Of a stretch of 64,000 bases of DNA, positions 56,397 through 64,000 are shown in pieces. Source of the DNA: Glacieibacterium frigidum (lineage in GTDB: Bacteria > Pseudomonadota > Alphaproteobacteria > Sphingomonadales > Sphingomonadaceae); NCBI RefSeq assembly GCF_007097155.1, contig NZ_VJWA01000001.1:1149501-1213500 (forward strand), given 5' to 3'. The notes beneath the pieces were generated by a model that worked only from the letters and a program-made list of their open reading frames with translations, searched no databases and was not told the DNA's origin. The position numbers and the translations under genes were made by a program. Each line of letters begins with the position of its first letter. Position 1 is the stretch's first letter.

Positions 56397-56418
56397 CCCC
56401 CTCCCTCGTGGGAGGGGG
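56397..56418. terminator. hairpin between convergent decarboxylase and clpA
   Basis: A 9-bp perfect stem CCCCCTCCC/GGGAGGGGG with a TCGT loop, 6 bases past the decarboxylase stop and 10 bases past the end of clpA. Poor T tract on either strand. Confidence 0.45.
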
Positions 56419-56428
56419 GAGCAGGCGC

Positions 56429-58783
56429 CTATGCCTCGACGAGCGGCTCGTCGGTCGGGGTCGCCGGCGTGCCGCCCTTGGGCTTGCGCACCTTCTTGGG
56501 CTTGGCGACGCCGGGGACGATCTCGAAGCCCAGGCCGTCGTCCTTGACGTGCACCCGGACCTCGCCGCCGTGGAGCAGCTTGCCGAACAGCAATTCTTCG
56601 GCGAGCGGCTGCTTGATCTTCTCCTGGATCAAGCGGCCGAGCGGACGCGCGCCGTACAGCCGGTCGTAGCCGCGTTCGATCAGCCACGCCTTGGCATCGT
56701 CGGCCACCTGGATATGGACCTCGCGCTCCGACAGCTGGAGTTCGAGCTGCAGGATGAACTTGTCGATCACCCGGCTGACGATCGCCGGCGGCAGATAGTC
56801 GAAGGGCACGACGGCATCGAGGCGGTTCCGGAACTCAGGCGAGAACATCCGCTTGATCGCCTCCTCGTCCTCGCCGTCGCGGGCGATCGAGCCGAAGCCG
56901 ACGCCCTCGCGCGCCATGTCCGCCGCGCCCGCATTCGTCGTCATGATGACGATCGAGTTGCGGAAATCGACGGTCTTGCCGTGGTGGTCGGTCAGCTTGC
57001 CGTTGTCCATGACCTGCAAAAGGATGTTGAACAGGTCGGGATGCGCCTTCTCGATCTCGTCGAGCAGCAGCACGCCGTGCGGGTTCTGATCGACCGCATC
57101 GGTCAGCAGGCCGCCCTGGTCGAAGCCAACATAGCCGGGAGGCGCACCGATCAACCGGCTGATCGAATGGCGCTCCATGTATTCGGACATGTCGAAGCGC
57201 GTCAGCGGGATGCCGAGGATCGACGCCAGCTGGCGCGCCACCTCGGTCTTGCCGACGCCGGTCGGGCCGCTGAACAGGTACGACCCGATCGGCTTGTTGG
57301 GCTCGCGCAGGCCGGCACGGCTCAGCTTGATGGCGCTCGCCACCCGCTCGATCGCGGCATCCTGGCCGAACACGACGCGCTTGAGGTCGCCCTCGAGCGT
57401 CGCGAGCGCTTTGGTGTCGTCGGTGGAGACCGACTTCGGCGGAATGCGCGCCATGGTGGCGATCACCGCCTCGACCTCCTTCACGCCGATCAGCTTCTTG
57501 CGCTTGTTTTCGGGCAGCAGCATCTGCGACGCGCCGGTCTCGTCGATCACGTCGATCGCCTTGTCGGGCAGCTTGCGGTCGTTGATGTACCGCGCCGACA
57601 GTTCGACCGCAGCCTTGATCGCTTCGGGCGTGTACTTCAGCTTGTGGTGCGTCTCGTAGCTCGGACGCAGGCCCATCAAGATCTTGACGCTGTCCTCGAC
57701 CGAAGGTTCGTTGACGTCGATCTTCTGGAAGCGGCGCAGCAGCGCACGGTCCTTCTCGAAGTGGTTGCGGAACTCCTTGTAGGTCGTCGAGCCGATGCAG
57801 CGGATCGCGCCGCTGGAGAGGGCCGGCTTCAACAGGTTCGACGCATCCATCGCGCCGCCCGACGTCGCACCTGCACCGATGACGGTGTGGATCTCGTCGA
57901 TGAACAGCACCGCGTGCGGCAGCTTCTCGAGTTCGTTGACGACGTTCTTCAGCCGCTCCTCGAAGTCGCCGCGGTAGCGCGTGCCCGCGAGCAGCGCACC
58001 CATGTCGAGACTGTAGATCACCGCCGGCTTGAGCACGTCGGGCACCGAGCCCTCGACGATCTTGCGCGCCAGCCCTTCGGCGATCGCGGTCTTGCCGACG
58101 CCGGGATCGCCGACATACAGCGGGTTGTTCTTGCTGCGGCGGCACAGGATCTGGATCGTCCGGTCGACCTCGGCATGGCGGCCGATCAGCGGGTCGATCT
58201 TGCCCAGCTTCGACTTGTCGTTGAGGTTCACGGTGAACTGCTTGAGCGCGCTCTCGCCGCTCTTGGCGTTCTTGCCCTCCGACTTCGCCTCGGGCTCCTC
58301 CTTCTCAGGGACGGTGCCCTTGACGGCGCGCGTCTCCGACGTGCCGCCCTTGGCGATGCCGTGGCTGATGAAGCTGACCGCGTCGAGGCGCGTCATGTCG
58401 TGCTGCTGCAGGAAGAAGACGGCGTGGCTCTCGCGCTCGCTGAACAGCGCGACGAGGACGTTCGCGCCCGTCACCTCCTCGCGGCCCGACGACTGGACGT
58501 GCAGGATGGCGCGCTGGACGACGCGCTGGAAACCGGCGGTGGGCGACGGATCGACCGAGGCATCGGCCTTGAGCGCACCGAGTTCGGTGTCGAGATAGTT
58601 GGTCACCTTGCCCGCCAGCTCGTCGATGTCGACCGAGCACGCCTTCATCACCGCAGACGCGTGCGCGTCGGCGGTCAGGGCGAGCAGCAGATGTTCGAGA
58701 GTGGCGTATTCGTGGTGACGGCGGCTCGCCTCGGCGAGGGCATTGTGCAGGCTATGTTCGAGTTCGCGTGTGAACGACGGCAT
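56429..58783 (-). CDS. clpA: ATP-dependent Clp protease ATP-binding subunit ClpA
   Basis: A 784-residue AAA+ unfoldase feeding ClpP. Seen: the N-domain (MPSFTRELEHSLHNALAEAS, HHEYATLEHLLLAL), first Walker A GDPGVGKTAIAEGLA with LFIDEIHTVIGAG, second Walker A GPTGVGKTEVARQLA with LLLDEIEKAHPD, and a C-terminal D2 small domain with a hydrophobic loop for ClpP. A ribosome-like GGGAGAACC precedes the ATG at 58783. No clpS adaptor gene lies immediately upstream, where alphaproteobacteria usually keep it. Confidence 0.96.
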   Translation of the reverse strand: MPSFTRELEHSLHNALAEASRRHHEYATLEHLLLALTADAHASAVMKACSVDIDELAGKVTNYLDTELGALKADASVDPSPTAGFQRVVQRAILHVQSSGREEVTGANVLVALFSERESHAVFFLQQHDMTRLDAVSFISHGIAKGGTSETRAVKGTVPEKEEPEAKSEGKNAKSGESALKQFTVNLNDKSKLGKIDPLIGRHAEVDRTIQILCRRSKNNPLYVGDPGVGKTAIAEGLARKIVEGSVPDVLKPAVIYSLDMGALLAGTRYRGDFEERLKNVVNELEKLPHAVLFIDEIHTVIGAGATSGGAMDASNLLKPALSSGAIRCIGSTTYKEFRNHFEKDRALLRRFQKIDVNEPSVEDSVKILMGLRPSYETHHKLKYTPEAIKAAVELSARYINDRKLPDKAIDVIDETGASQMLLPENKRKKLIGVKEVEAVIATMARIPPKSVSTDDTKALATLEGDLKRVVFGQDAAIERVASAIKLSRAGLREPNKPIGSYLFSGPTGVGKTEVARQLASILGIPLTRFDMSEYMERHSISRLIGAPPGYVGFDQGGLLTDAVDQNPHGVLLLDEIEKAHPDLFNILLQVMDNGKLTDHHGKTVDFRNSIVIMTTNAGAADMAREGVGFGSIARDGEDEEAIKRMFSPEFRNRLDAVVPFDYLPPAIVSRVIDKFILQLELQLSEREVHIQVADDAKAWLIERGYDRLYGARPLGRLIQEKIKQPLAEELLFGKLLHGGEVRVHVKDDGLGFEIVPGVAKPKKVRKPKGGTPATPTDEPLVEA

Positions 58784-58912
58784 GGGGTTCTCCCGGGGCC
58801 GCGCTGACTCGGCGCGGCTGTCCTCACCAATGTCACGCTGATGCCATGAAACTGCAAGGGGGGTGCGACCGGGGGTGCGCGGCGCTATGCTGCACCCCGA
58901 CGGAGAGGGCGA

Positions 58913-59626
58913 ATGCAGGCAATCGTGGCGGTTATGATCAGTGGCATGGCGCTGGCGTGCGGGGCGCTGGCGCCGGTGTCGTACCTGGCGGCGCCGTTCG
59001 ACTGGCGAGCCGCCGTGACCCCGCCGCCGGCGCCGGGCAGTACCGCCGCGGCTGCCGACCGCGCCGCGTATCTCGCAGCGGCGCCCGACAGCCCCGGGTG
59101 GCGCGCCGCGCAGACCCAGCTGCGGCTTCTCACCCCGGAGATGAACGCGCAATTCTCGTGCGCGGCGGGACGGCGCCTGTCGCCCGAGACGACGCCGCGA
59201 ACGCTGGCGATGCTGGTCAAGCTGACCGCCGAGACCGAGCTGTCCGAGGCGGCAAAGACGCAGTTCAAGCGCGACCGGCCCTTCGTCGGCGAAGCGAAGC
59301 CGGTCACCTGCGACCCGCGTGTCGGCGGCGCGACCCCCAGCTTCTCCTACCCCAGCGGTCACGCAATGTACGGTGCGCTGGCGGGGCGCGCGCTCGCGGC
59401 GGCGGTGCCCGAGCGGGCCGCGGCGCTGCTGGCGCTGGGTGCGGGCATCGGCACCAATCGCGTCGCCTGCCGCGTCCATTATCCGAGCGACATCGCAGCC
59501 GGCCAGCGGCTGGGCGACGCCGTATACGACGCGGTCGCCGCGACGCCGGGCTTCAAGGCCGACCTCGCCGCGGCGCGCGCCGAGATCGCCGCCGCACCGC
59601 AGGCGACCGGTTGCCCGGCCGCCTGA
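58913..59626 (+). CDS. class A acid phosphatase, PAP2 superfamily
   Basis: A 237-residue exported phosphatase. A signal peptide (MQAIVAVMISGMALACGALA) precedes an N-terminal helix and the three PAP2 motifs: KTQFKRDRPF, FSYPSGHAMYG, and TNRVACRVHYPSDIAAG, the last with Asn where Ser-Arg is usual. It hydrolyses phosphomonoesters in the periplasm. It is transcribed away from clpA and convergent with a PEPxxWA-CTERM gene 13 bases beyond its stop. Confidence 0.88.
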   Translation: MQAIVAVMISGMALACGALAPVSYLAAPFDWRAAVTPPPAPGSTAAAADRAAYLAAAPDSPGWRAAQTQLRLLTPEMNAQFSCAAGRRLSPETTPRTLAMLVKLTAETELSEAAKTQFKRDRPFVGEAKPVTCDPRVGGATPSFSYPSGHAMYGALAGRALAAAVPERAAALLALGAGIGTNRVACRVHYPSDIAAGQRLGDAVYDAVAATPGFKADLAAARAEIAAAPQATGCPAA

Positions 59627-59639
59627 CGGGTCGAAAGCG

Positions 59640-60344
59640 TTAGGCGGCGATGCTGCGACGCCGGCGCAGCGTCGCGCCGACGAGGCCAAAGCCGCCGATC
59701 ATCAGGCCCCAGGTGGCGGGCTCGGGGACCGCGGCGAGGGTGACGGTGCCGAGGCGATTGACCCCGTAGGTGGCTCCGCCGGCGACCGAGAAGCCGAAGC
59801 TCTGCGACAGACGCAGCGTCACCGGTCCGCCGACGACCGCGAATTCCTGGCCGGGATAATAGTTCGCGCCCGGGAAAACCGTCGTGAAGTAGCTGTTGGG
59901 GATCGAGAACTCGAACCCGAGCTGGTCGGCGCTGACCGCGGTGATCACGCCCGTCGCGGCCTGCAAGCCGGGGCGGCCTGGAATGAACAGGGTCTGGCTG
60001 TTCGCGCCGAGTTCGAAGCCGATATCCGAGCCGTTGCCGTTCGCCGGGTCGATGTCGAAATAGACGTTGGCGAACGGGCCGACGCTGGCGCCGCCCTGTG
60101 TCGGGTCAGCGCGCAGATAGCCATAGACGTTGCCCGCACCGGCGGTCAGGTAGATCGAATATGCGACGTAGCGGCTCTCGCTCGTCGGCGTGCCGAAATT
60201 GCTGTCGGGCGCGGCCGGATTATAGCCGACGGTCGCAGTCGCCGCGCCGTAGCCGGCATCGTAACTGCCATCGACGTCGATGGCCTGAGCTGCGGTCGAC
60301 AGGAGAACTGCGGCGCCGAGCGCCGTAAGGCTGCGATACATCAT
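59640..60344 (-). CDS. PEPxxWA-CTERM sorting-domain secreted protein (3)
   Basis: A 234-residue exported protein of unknown function. Signal peptide MMYRSLTALGAAVLLSTAAQA, a beta-rich body with many Tyr, Gly and Asn residues, and the C-terminal sorting signal PEPATWGLMIGGFGLVGATL followed by RRRRSIAA. It is close in design to the protein at 18136-18849. Two in-frame ATGs at 60344 and 60341 follow GGGGAAG. Upstream it has a perfect sigma-54 element, a 14-bp palindrome and a 23-bp inverted repeat, so it is tightly regulated. Confidence 0.84.
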   Translation of the reverse strand: MMYRSLTALGAAVLLSTAAQAIDVDGSYDAGYGAATATVGYNPAAPDSNFGTPTSESRYVAYSIYLTAGAGNVYGYLRADPTQGGASVGPFANVYFDIDPANGNGSDIGFELGANSQTLFIPGRPGLQAATGVITAVSADQLGFEFSIPNSYFTTVFPGANYYPGQEFAVVGGPVTLRLSQSFGFSVAGGATYGVNRLGTVTLAAVPEPATWGLMIGGFGLVGATLRRRRSIAA

Positions 60345-60361
60345 GATCTTCCCCAGGTTAA

Positions 60362-60375
60362 CGGGCACGTGCCCG
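60362..60375. promoter_or_regulatory. 14-bp palindrome in the leader
   Basis: CGGGCACGTGCCCG is a perfect palindrome lying between the sigma-54 element and the ATG at 60344, overlapping the predicted transcription start. It could be a repressor operator or an RNA hairpin. Confidence 0.35.
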
Positions 60376-60386
60376 AAACGACCCAA

Positions 60387-60401
60387 GCAAAGTCCGTGCC
60401 A
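60387..60401 (-). promoter_or_regulatory. sigma-54 -24/-12 promoter element, perfect match
   Basis: On the minus strand TGGCACG-GACT-TTGC, matching the TGGCACG-N4-TTGC consensus at every position; it is followed by T. Predicted start of transcription near 60375, 30 bases before the ATG at 60344. Confidence 0.8.
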
Positions 60402-60470
60402 GCCCGCTCGCTGAAAACAGCGATTGGAATCCTTAATGATTTACAGCTTGTTGCATCGGCGCGCTGAACG

Positions 60471-60493
60471 AATTGTAAAGATATCTTACAATT
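60471..60493. promoter_or_regulatory. candidate enhancer-binding-protein site (23-bp inverted repeat)
   Basis: Arms AATTGTAA and TTACAATT around 7 bases, containing the octamer TGTAAAGA. It is centred about 105 bases upstream of the predicted sigma-54 start, as expected for an upstream activating sequence, and is strikingly AT-rich for this genome. The counterpart is at 18945-18967. Confidence 0.55.
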
Positions 60494-60511
60494 GGCTCTA
60501 CGCGGGCGCGG

Positions 60512-62170
60512 TCAGGCGGCCGCCTTTGCCAATTCCTCGGCGACGAGCTCCTTGCGGCTCAGCTTGCCGATCATCGTCTTGGGCAGCTGGTCGCGCACCT
60601 CGACCGCCACGGCGCGCTCGTGCTTGCCGACGTGGGCGTTCAGGTGCGCGAGCAGGGCCTCGCCGTCGGTCGCGGCGCCGGGGTCGAGGGTGACGAATGC
60701 CTTGGGCCGCTCGCCCTGGCGGCGGTCGGGGATGCCGATGACCAGCGCCTCGCGGACGCCGGGGACCTTGTAGAGAATGTCCTCGAGGATGCTCGGGAAG
60801 ACCTTGAAGCCGCCGACGACGATCATGTCCTTCAGCCGGTCGACGACGCTGACATAGCCGCGCGCGTCGATCGTGCCGACGTCGCCGGTGCGCAGCCAGC
60901 GCCGCCCGTCATGCTCGATGAAGACGTTCGCGGTTTCGCCCGCCTGGCCGTGGTAGCGCGCCATGATCTGCGGGCCCGATACGGTGATCTCGCCGGGCTC
61001 GCCGTCGGGGGCAGGCCGCGCGGGGTCGTCCTTGTCGACGAGGCGGATGTCGGTGCCGGGCAAAGGCTGCCCGATGCTTCCCTCGACGCCGCCGCCGGCA
61101 TAAGGGTTGCACGACACGACGCCCGAGGACTCGGTCAGGCCATAGCCCTCGACCAGTCGCGCGCCTGACCGCGTCTCGAACGCGGACTTGAGCTCGAGCG
61201 GCAGCGGTGCACCGCCCGAGATGCAGATGCGCAGGGACGACAGGTCGGTGTCGCCCAGTTCGGGCGAGTCGAGCAGCGCCCGGTACATCGTCGGCACGCC
61301 GGGCATCGCGGTGATCTTGTAGCGGGGGATCGCGGCGAGCACGGCCTTCAGCTCGAAGCGCGGCAGCATGACGATCTGCCCGCCGCGCAGGATCGTGCGG
61401 TTCAGGATGCAGGTGTTGGCGAAGACGTGGAAGAACGGCAGCGCGCCGAGGATGCGGTCGGCCTCCTCCGGCTCGGGGTCGAGCGCGTTAACCTGGCCTG
61501 CATTGATGCTGAGGTTGGCGTGGGTCAGCACCGCGCCCTTCGGGCTGCCGGTCGTGCCGCCGGTGTACTGCAGCAGCGCGACGTCGTTGACGTCGATCGC
61601 GGGCGGGTTGGCCAGCGGCGGACTCTTCAGCAGGTCGGCGAAGCGCAGGTCGCTGGGGCTGACGGTGGCGCGCTCGGCACGCTTGAGCAGGCGATAGCCG
61701 AGCGACTTCAGCGGCGGCAGCACCTCGGGCAGGTTGCCGACGATCAGGCGGAGCCCCGGCACCTGCGCGATGACGGGGTACAGCGCGGTGACGTCGAGCG
61801 TCACCATCACCGTCGTCCCCGAATCGAGCACCTGCGCGCGCAGCTCGTCGACCGTGTAGAGCGGCGAGAAATTGACCAAGGTCGCACCGCTCAGCATCGC
61901 GCCGTAATAGGCGATGACGTAGTGCGGGCAGTTGGGCAGGAACAGTCCGACCGTCGTGCCGCGCCCGATGCCGCGCGCCGCGAGGCCGCCGGCGAAGCGC
62001 TGCACCTGGTCCCACACCGCGGCATAGGTCCAGCCACGGCCGAGAAAATCGAGGCACGGTGCCTGCGGCGTGCGCGCGGCGCTGCGGCGCAGCAGGTCGG
62101 GCATGGGGCAGGGGACGGGGACGTCGTCCCATGCACCGGGATGATCGTAAGCGGTTGACCAAAGGCTCAT
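60512..62170 (-). CDS. fadD: long-chain fatty acid--CoA ligase
   Basis: A 552-residue AMP-forming ligase. Seen: LLQYTGGTTGSPKGAVLTHA (the P-loop), GYGLTESSGVVSCNPY, GDVGTIDARGYVSVVDRLKD and the GGFKVFPSILEDILY linker, and LPKTMIGKLSRKEL with the catalytic lysine. It activates fatty acids for beta-oxidation or lipid synthesis. Its ATG overlaps the stop of the metallo-hydrolase upstream as ATGA, so the two are coupled. Confidence 0.9.
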   Translation of the reverse strand: MSLWSTAYDHPGAWDDVPVPCPMPDLLRRSAARTPQAPCLDFLGRGWTYAAVWDQVQRFAGGLAARGIGRGTTVGLFLPNCPHYVIAYYGAMLSGATLVNFSPLYTVDELRAQVLDSGTTVMVTLDVTALYPVIAQVPGLRLIVGNLPEVLPPLKSLGYRLLKRAERATVSPSDLRFADLLKSPPLANPPAIDVNDVALLQYTGGTTGSPKGAVLTHANLSINAGQVNALDPEPEEADRILGALPFFHVFANTCILNRTILRGGQIVMLPRFELKAVLAAIPRYKITAMPGVPTMYRALLDSPELGDTDLSSLRICISGGAPLPLELKSAFETRSGARLVEGYGLTESSGVVSCNPYAGGGVEGSIGQPLPGTDIRLVDKDDPARPAPDGEPGEITVSGPQIMARYHGQAGETANVFIEHDGRRWLRTGDVGTIDARGYVSVVDRLKDMIVVGGFKVFPSILEDILYKVPGVREALVIGIPDRRQGERPKAFVTLDPGAATDGEALLAHLNAHVGKHERAVAVEVRDQLPKTMIGKLSRKELVAEELAKAAA

Positions 62171-63231
62171 GCGCGGACGAACCTGTCGGCCGGGCCGTTT
62201 GTTTCCCGCACGACGACGCCCCGTGCTTCAAGCCAGTGCAGATGAGCCAGCGCCTCGCCGGTCGCGGCCATCGTGCTGTCGGCGCCGACCGGGCGGCGGA
62301 ACAGCACGGGGAAGGTCTCGAACACCGTGCGCGGCTGCGCGCAGAACGCCTCCAGCTTGGCCAGCTTGTCGAGATGGTCGTCGCGTAACTGGTCGAGGCG
62401 CACATGCAGCCCGTCGAAGGGTTCGTTGTGCGCGGGCAGCACGCGAGTGCCTGGGTCGATTGCGCGCAACGCCTCGATACTGTCGAGCCAGTCGCGCAAC
62501 GGGTCGGCGCGCGGCTCGGTCGGATAGACCGAGACGTTGGAGGTGATGCGCGGCAGCACCTGGTCGCCCGCGATCATCAGTCCATCGGCGACGAGGCATG
62601 AGTGTTCGGGCGAATGGCCGCGCCCGGTGACGATGCGCCACGTCCGCCCGCCGATGTTGAGCATGTCGCCGTCCTGCAGCCGCGCGAACCCGGCGGGCAG
62701 TGGCGACACCGCCTTGGCGAAGCCGCCCCAATCGCGTGCCGCGAACGCCGCCTGCAGATCCTCCGGCCAGCCGGCACGCGCGCAGAAGTCGATCGCCTCG
62801 CGCGGCGGCGACGGGCGGATGTCGAGCGTCAGGACGCGCGCCAGCAGATATTCGGTGCGCGCGATCTCGAGCGGCACTCCCCAGCGCTCGCACAGCCAGC
62901 CCGCAAGGCCGAGATGATCGGGATGGTAATGGGTAACGATGACCCGCGTCACCGGCTTGCCCGCCAGCGCACCGGCGAACAATCCCTCCCACGTCCGCTT
63001 GCCTGCGCCGGTGTTCAGCCCGGTATCGACGATCGCCCAGCCGGAACCGTCGTCGAGCACCCACAGGTTGATATGGTCGAGGCTGAACGGCAGCGGCATG
63101 CGCAGCCAGAATACACCCTCGGCAACCTCGAACAGCGTCTCGGCGGCGGGCACGAAGCGGCCGTGCGGATAGTGCAGGCCGTGCCGGTCGGCGGGGGCGT
63201 CGACGGCGTCGGCGAGGCTGGCGTCCTGCAT
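62167..63231 (-). CDS. MBL-fold metallo-hydrolase
   Basis: A 354-residue metallo-beta-lactamase-fold hydrolase. Seen: VTHYHPDHLGLAGWL (the metal HxHxDH), a later histidine in GRGHSPEHSCL, GDQVLPRI with the bridging aspartate, and LPAHNEPFD with another ligand. The C-terminal helical part resembles beta-lactamase-like protein 2. The ATG at 63231 (MQDASLADAV) has normal family length. Substrate probably a thioester or ester; coupled to fadD downstream, which supports thioester metabolism. Confidence 0.87.
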   Translation of the reverse strand: MQDASLADAVDAPADRHGLHYPHGRFVPAAETLFEVAEGVFWLRMPLPFSLDHINLWVLDDGSGWAIVDTGLNTGAGKRTWEGLFAGALAGKPVTRVIVTHYHPDHLGLAGWLCERWGVPLEIARTEYLLARVLTLDIRPSPPREAIDFCARAGWPEDLQAAFAARDWGGFAKAVSPLPAGFARLQDGDMLNIGGRTWRIVTGRGHSPEHSCLVADGLMIAGDQVLPRITSNVSVYPTEPRADPLRDWLDSIEALRAIDPGTRVLPAHNEPFDGLHVRLDQLRDDHLDKLAKLEAFCAQPRTVFETFPVLFRRPVGADSTMAATGEALAHLHWLEARGVVVRETNGPADRFVRA

Positions 63232-63272
63232 CGCCCCCGGGTCTAGGTTGACGTGCGCGTAAAGTCGAGAGG

Positions 63273-64000
63273 TCAGGCCTTGCCCGCCGGCACGCCGTGC
63301 GTCTTGAACCATGCCTGGAGTCGAGCCCAGCCGTCCGCGGCGGCCTCGGGATTGTAGCTGGGGCGGTAGTCGGCGTGGAAGCCGTGCTCGGCGTTAGGGT
63401 AGAGGACCAGCTCGCCGCGGGTGCCCAGCTTGCCGCGCATCGCCTCGACGTCGGCGGCGGGGATGCCCTTGTCGAGCCCGCCGTACAGGCCGAGCACCGG
63501 TGTCTTGAGCCCGGCCGCGATGTCGAAGGGATACTGGCGCACCTCGGGCGGGTTGGCGGGCGGCGGGGCGTCGGCCTTGGGCGGGGCGGGCGGCGCGAGG
63601 CGACCGTACCAGGCGACGCCGGCCTTGATCGCCGGGAAGCGCGCCGCCGCCATCCAGGTGACCGTGCCGCCCCAGCAGAAACCGGTGATGCCGATGCGCT
63701 TGGGCGCGACGAACGCCTGCTTGGTCGCCCAGTCGAGGGTCGTGCCGACGTCGCCCATGACCTGCTCGTGCTTCGCTTGGGCCACGATCTTCATCATCAC
63801 CGCGCGGTCGGTCGTGGTCGCCAGGATGTTGCCGGTGTTGGCGCGGTAGAAGAACTCGGGCGCGACCGCGACATAGCCCAGCGTCGCGAGGCGGCGGCAG
63901 ATGTCCTTGATGTATTCGTGGACGCCGAAGATCTCGTTGACGACGATGACCATGCCGTAACGGCCCTTGGCGGCCGGGCGCGCGACGAAGGCGGGCAGGC
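63273..64000 (-). CDS. dienelactone hydrolase family protein, 5'-truncated by the window
   Basis: The start lies beyond base 64000; the frame is open to the window edge. Seen: VVNEIFGVHEYIKDICRRLA, the nucleophile GFCWGGTVTWMA (Cys), an acid aspartate in LYGGLDKGIPAADV, and the histidine in YPNAEHGFHADYRPSY. This is the Cys-Asp-His triad of the DLH family, an alpha/beta hydrolase of dienelactones or related esters. Its stop precedes the metallo-hydrolase start by 41 bases on the same strand, probably one transcript. Confidence 0.9.
   Translation of the reverse strand, partial: LPAFVARPAAKGRYGMVIVVNEIFGVHEYIKDICRRLATLGYVAVAPEFFYRANTGNILATTTDRAVMMKIVAQAKHEQVMGDVGTTLDWATKQAFVAPKRIGITGFCWGGTVTWMAAARFPAIKAGVAWYGRLAPPAPPKADAPPPANPPEVRQYPFDIAAGLKTPVLGLYGGLDKGIPAADVEAMRGKLGTRGELVLYPNAEHGFHADYRPSYNPEAAADGWARLQAWFKTHGVPAGKA

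Noticed and set aside
56429-58783. Missing clpS upstream of clpA treated as a notable gene loss
   Set aside because: clpS can be elsewhere in the genome; one window cannot show absence.
55439-58807. A 1122-codon forward frame running through the decarboxylase and antisense to clpA
   Set aside because: Crosses two well-defined genes on opposite strands; product is low-complexity Arg/Ala/Asp.

Overview
The window is a high-GC alphaproteobacterial chromosome segment, almost certainly from a sphingomonad (order Sphingomonadales). The evidence is the split transhydrogenase pntAA-pntAB-pntB behind an aa3-oxidase subunit IV gene, three secreted proteins ending in the PEPxxWA-CTERM sorting signal typical of sphingomonads, exosortase-A-associated helper enzymes, a large TonB-dependent receptor and a dense TCA-cycle block. 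Genes are packed tightly, with many ATGA, GTGA and TGATG start/stop overlaps. No intergenic gap exceeds 300 bases. No insertion sequence, prophage, integrase, rRNA or CRISPR array is visible.

Layout. 0-5 kb: end of an ABC1-family kinase, aa3-oxidase subunit IV, transhydrogenase, Cu/Zn superoxide dismutase, tRNA-His. 5-10 kb: glycosyltransferase, membrane protein plus acetyltransferase, and a two-gene operon of a B12-type radical SAM protein and a stand-alone nitric oxide synthase oxygenase. 10-22 kb: PBP4-type carboxypeptidase, TonB receptor, a VWA protein translationally coupled to methylmalonyl-CoA mutase, a PEPxxWA-CTERM protein, an HI0933-type flavoprotein, and the glutathione-dependent formaldehyde pathway. 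22.3-28.3 kb: an accessory region with two divergent modules (secreted pentapeptide xxxNG-repeat protein facing a HTH regulator), an ADYC-like secreted protein between them, a DUF4329/JAMM-like protein with a small partner, and a second PEPxxWA-CTERM protein. 28.5-37.5 kb: sdhCDAB, thioesterase, zapE, an EmrAB-like efflux pair. 37.5-49 kb: mdh-bioB-sucC-x-sucD-VOC-sucA-sucB-DUF433-lpdA-x, with small passenger genes between the TCA genes. 49-64 kb: aldo/keto reductase, amidohydrolase, thiolase, exosortase-A-associated ACP, ligase and decarboxylase, clpA, acid phosphatase, a third PEPxxWA-CTERM protein, and lipid and thioester metabolism genes.

The signals most worth a second look are not all genes. 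(i) Two of the three PEPxxWA-CTERM genes carry a sigma-54 -24/-12 element (one perfect, one with a single mismatch), each preceded by a 23-bp inverted repeat containing the same octamer TGTAAAGA, which looks like an enhancer-binding-protein regulon. (ii) A perfect parS-type ParB site lies inside the 3' end of the acyl-CoA ligase gene, suggesting proximity to the replication origin. (iii) A NOS oxygenase is coupled to a radical SAM enzyme with unusual cysteine spacing. (iv) The duplicated NG-repeat/HTH modules share a paired CGGTTGC motif at the same distance from the regulator start. (v) A DUF433 gene stands beside a 30-codon remnant of its usual DUF5615 partner. All assignments come from reading the sequence; no database search was run.
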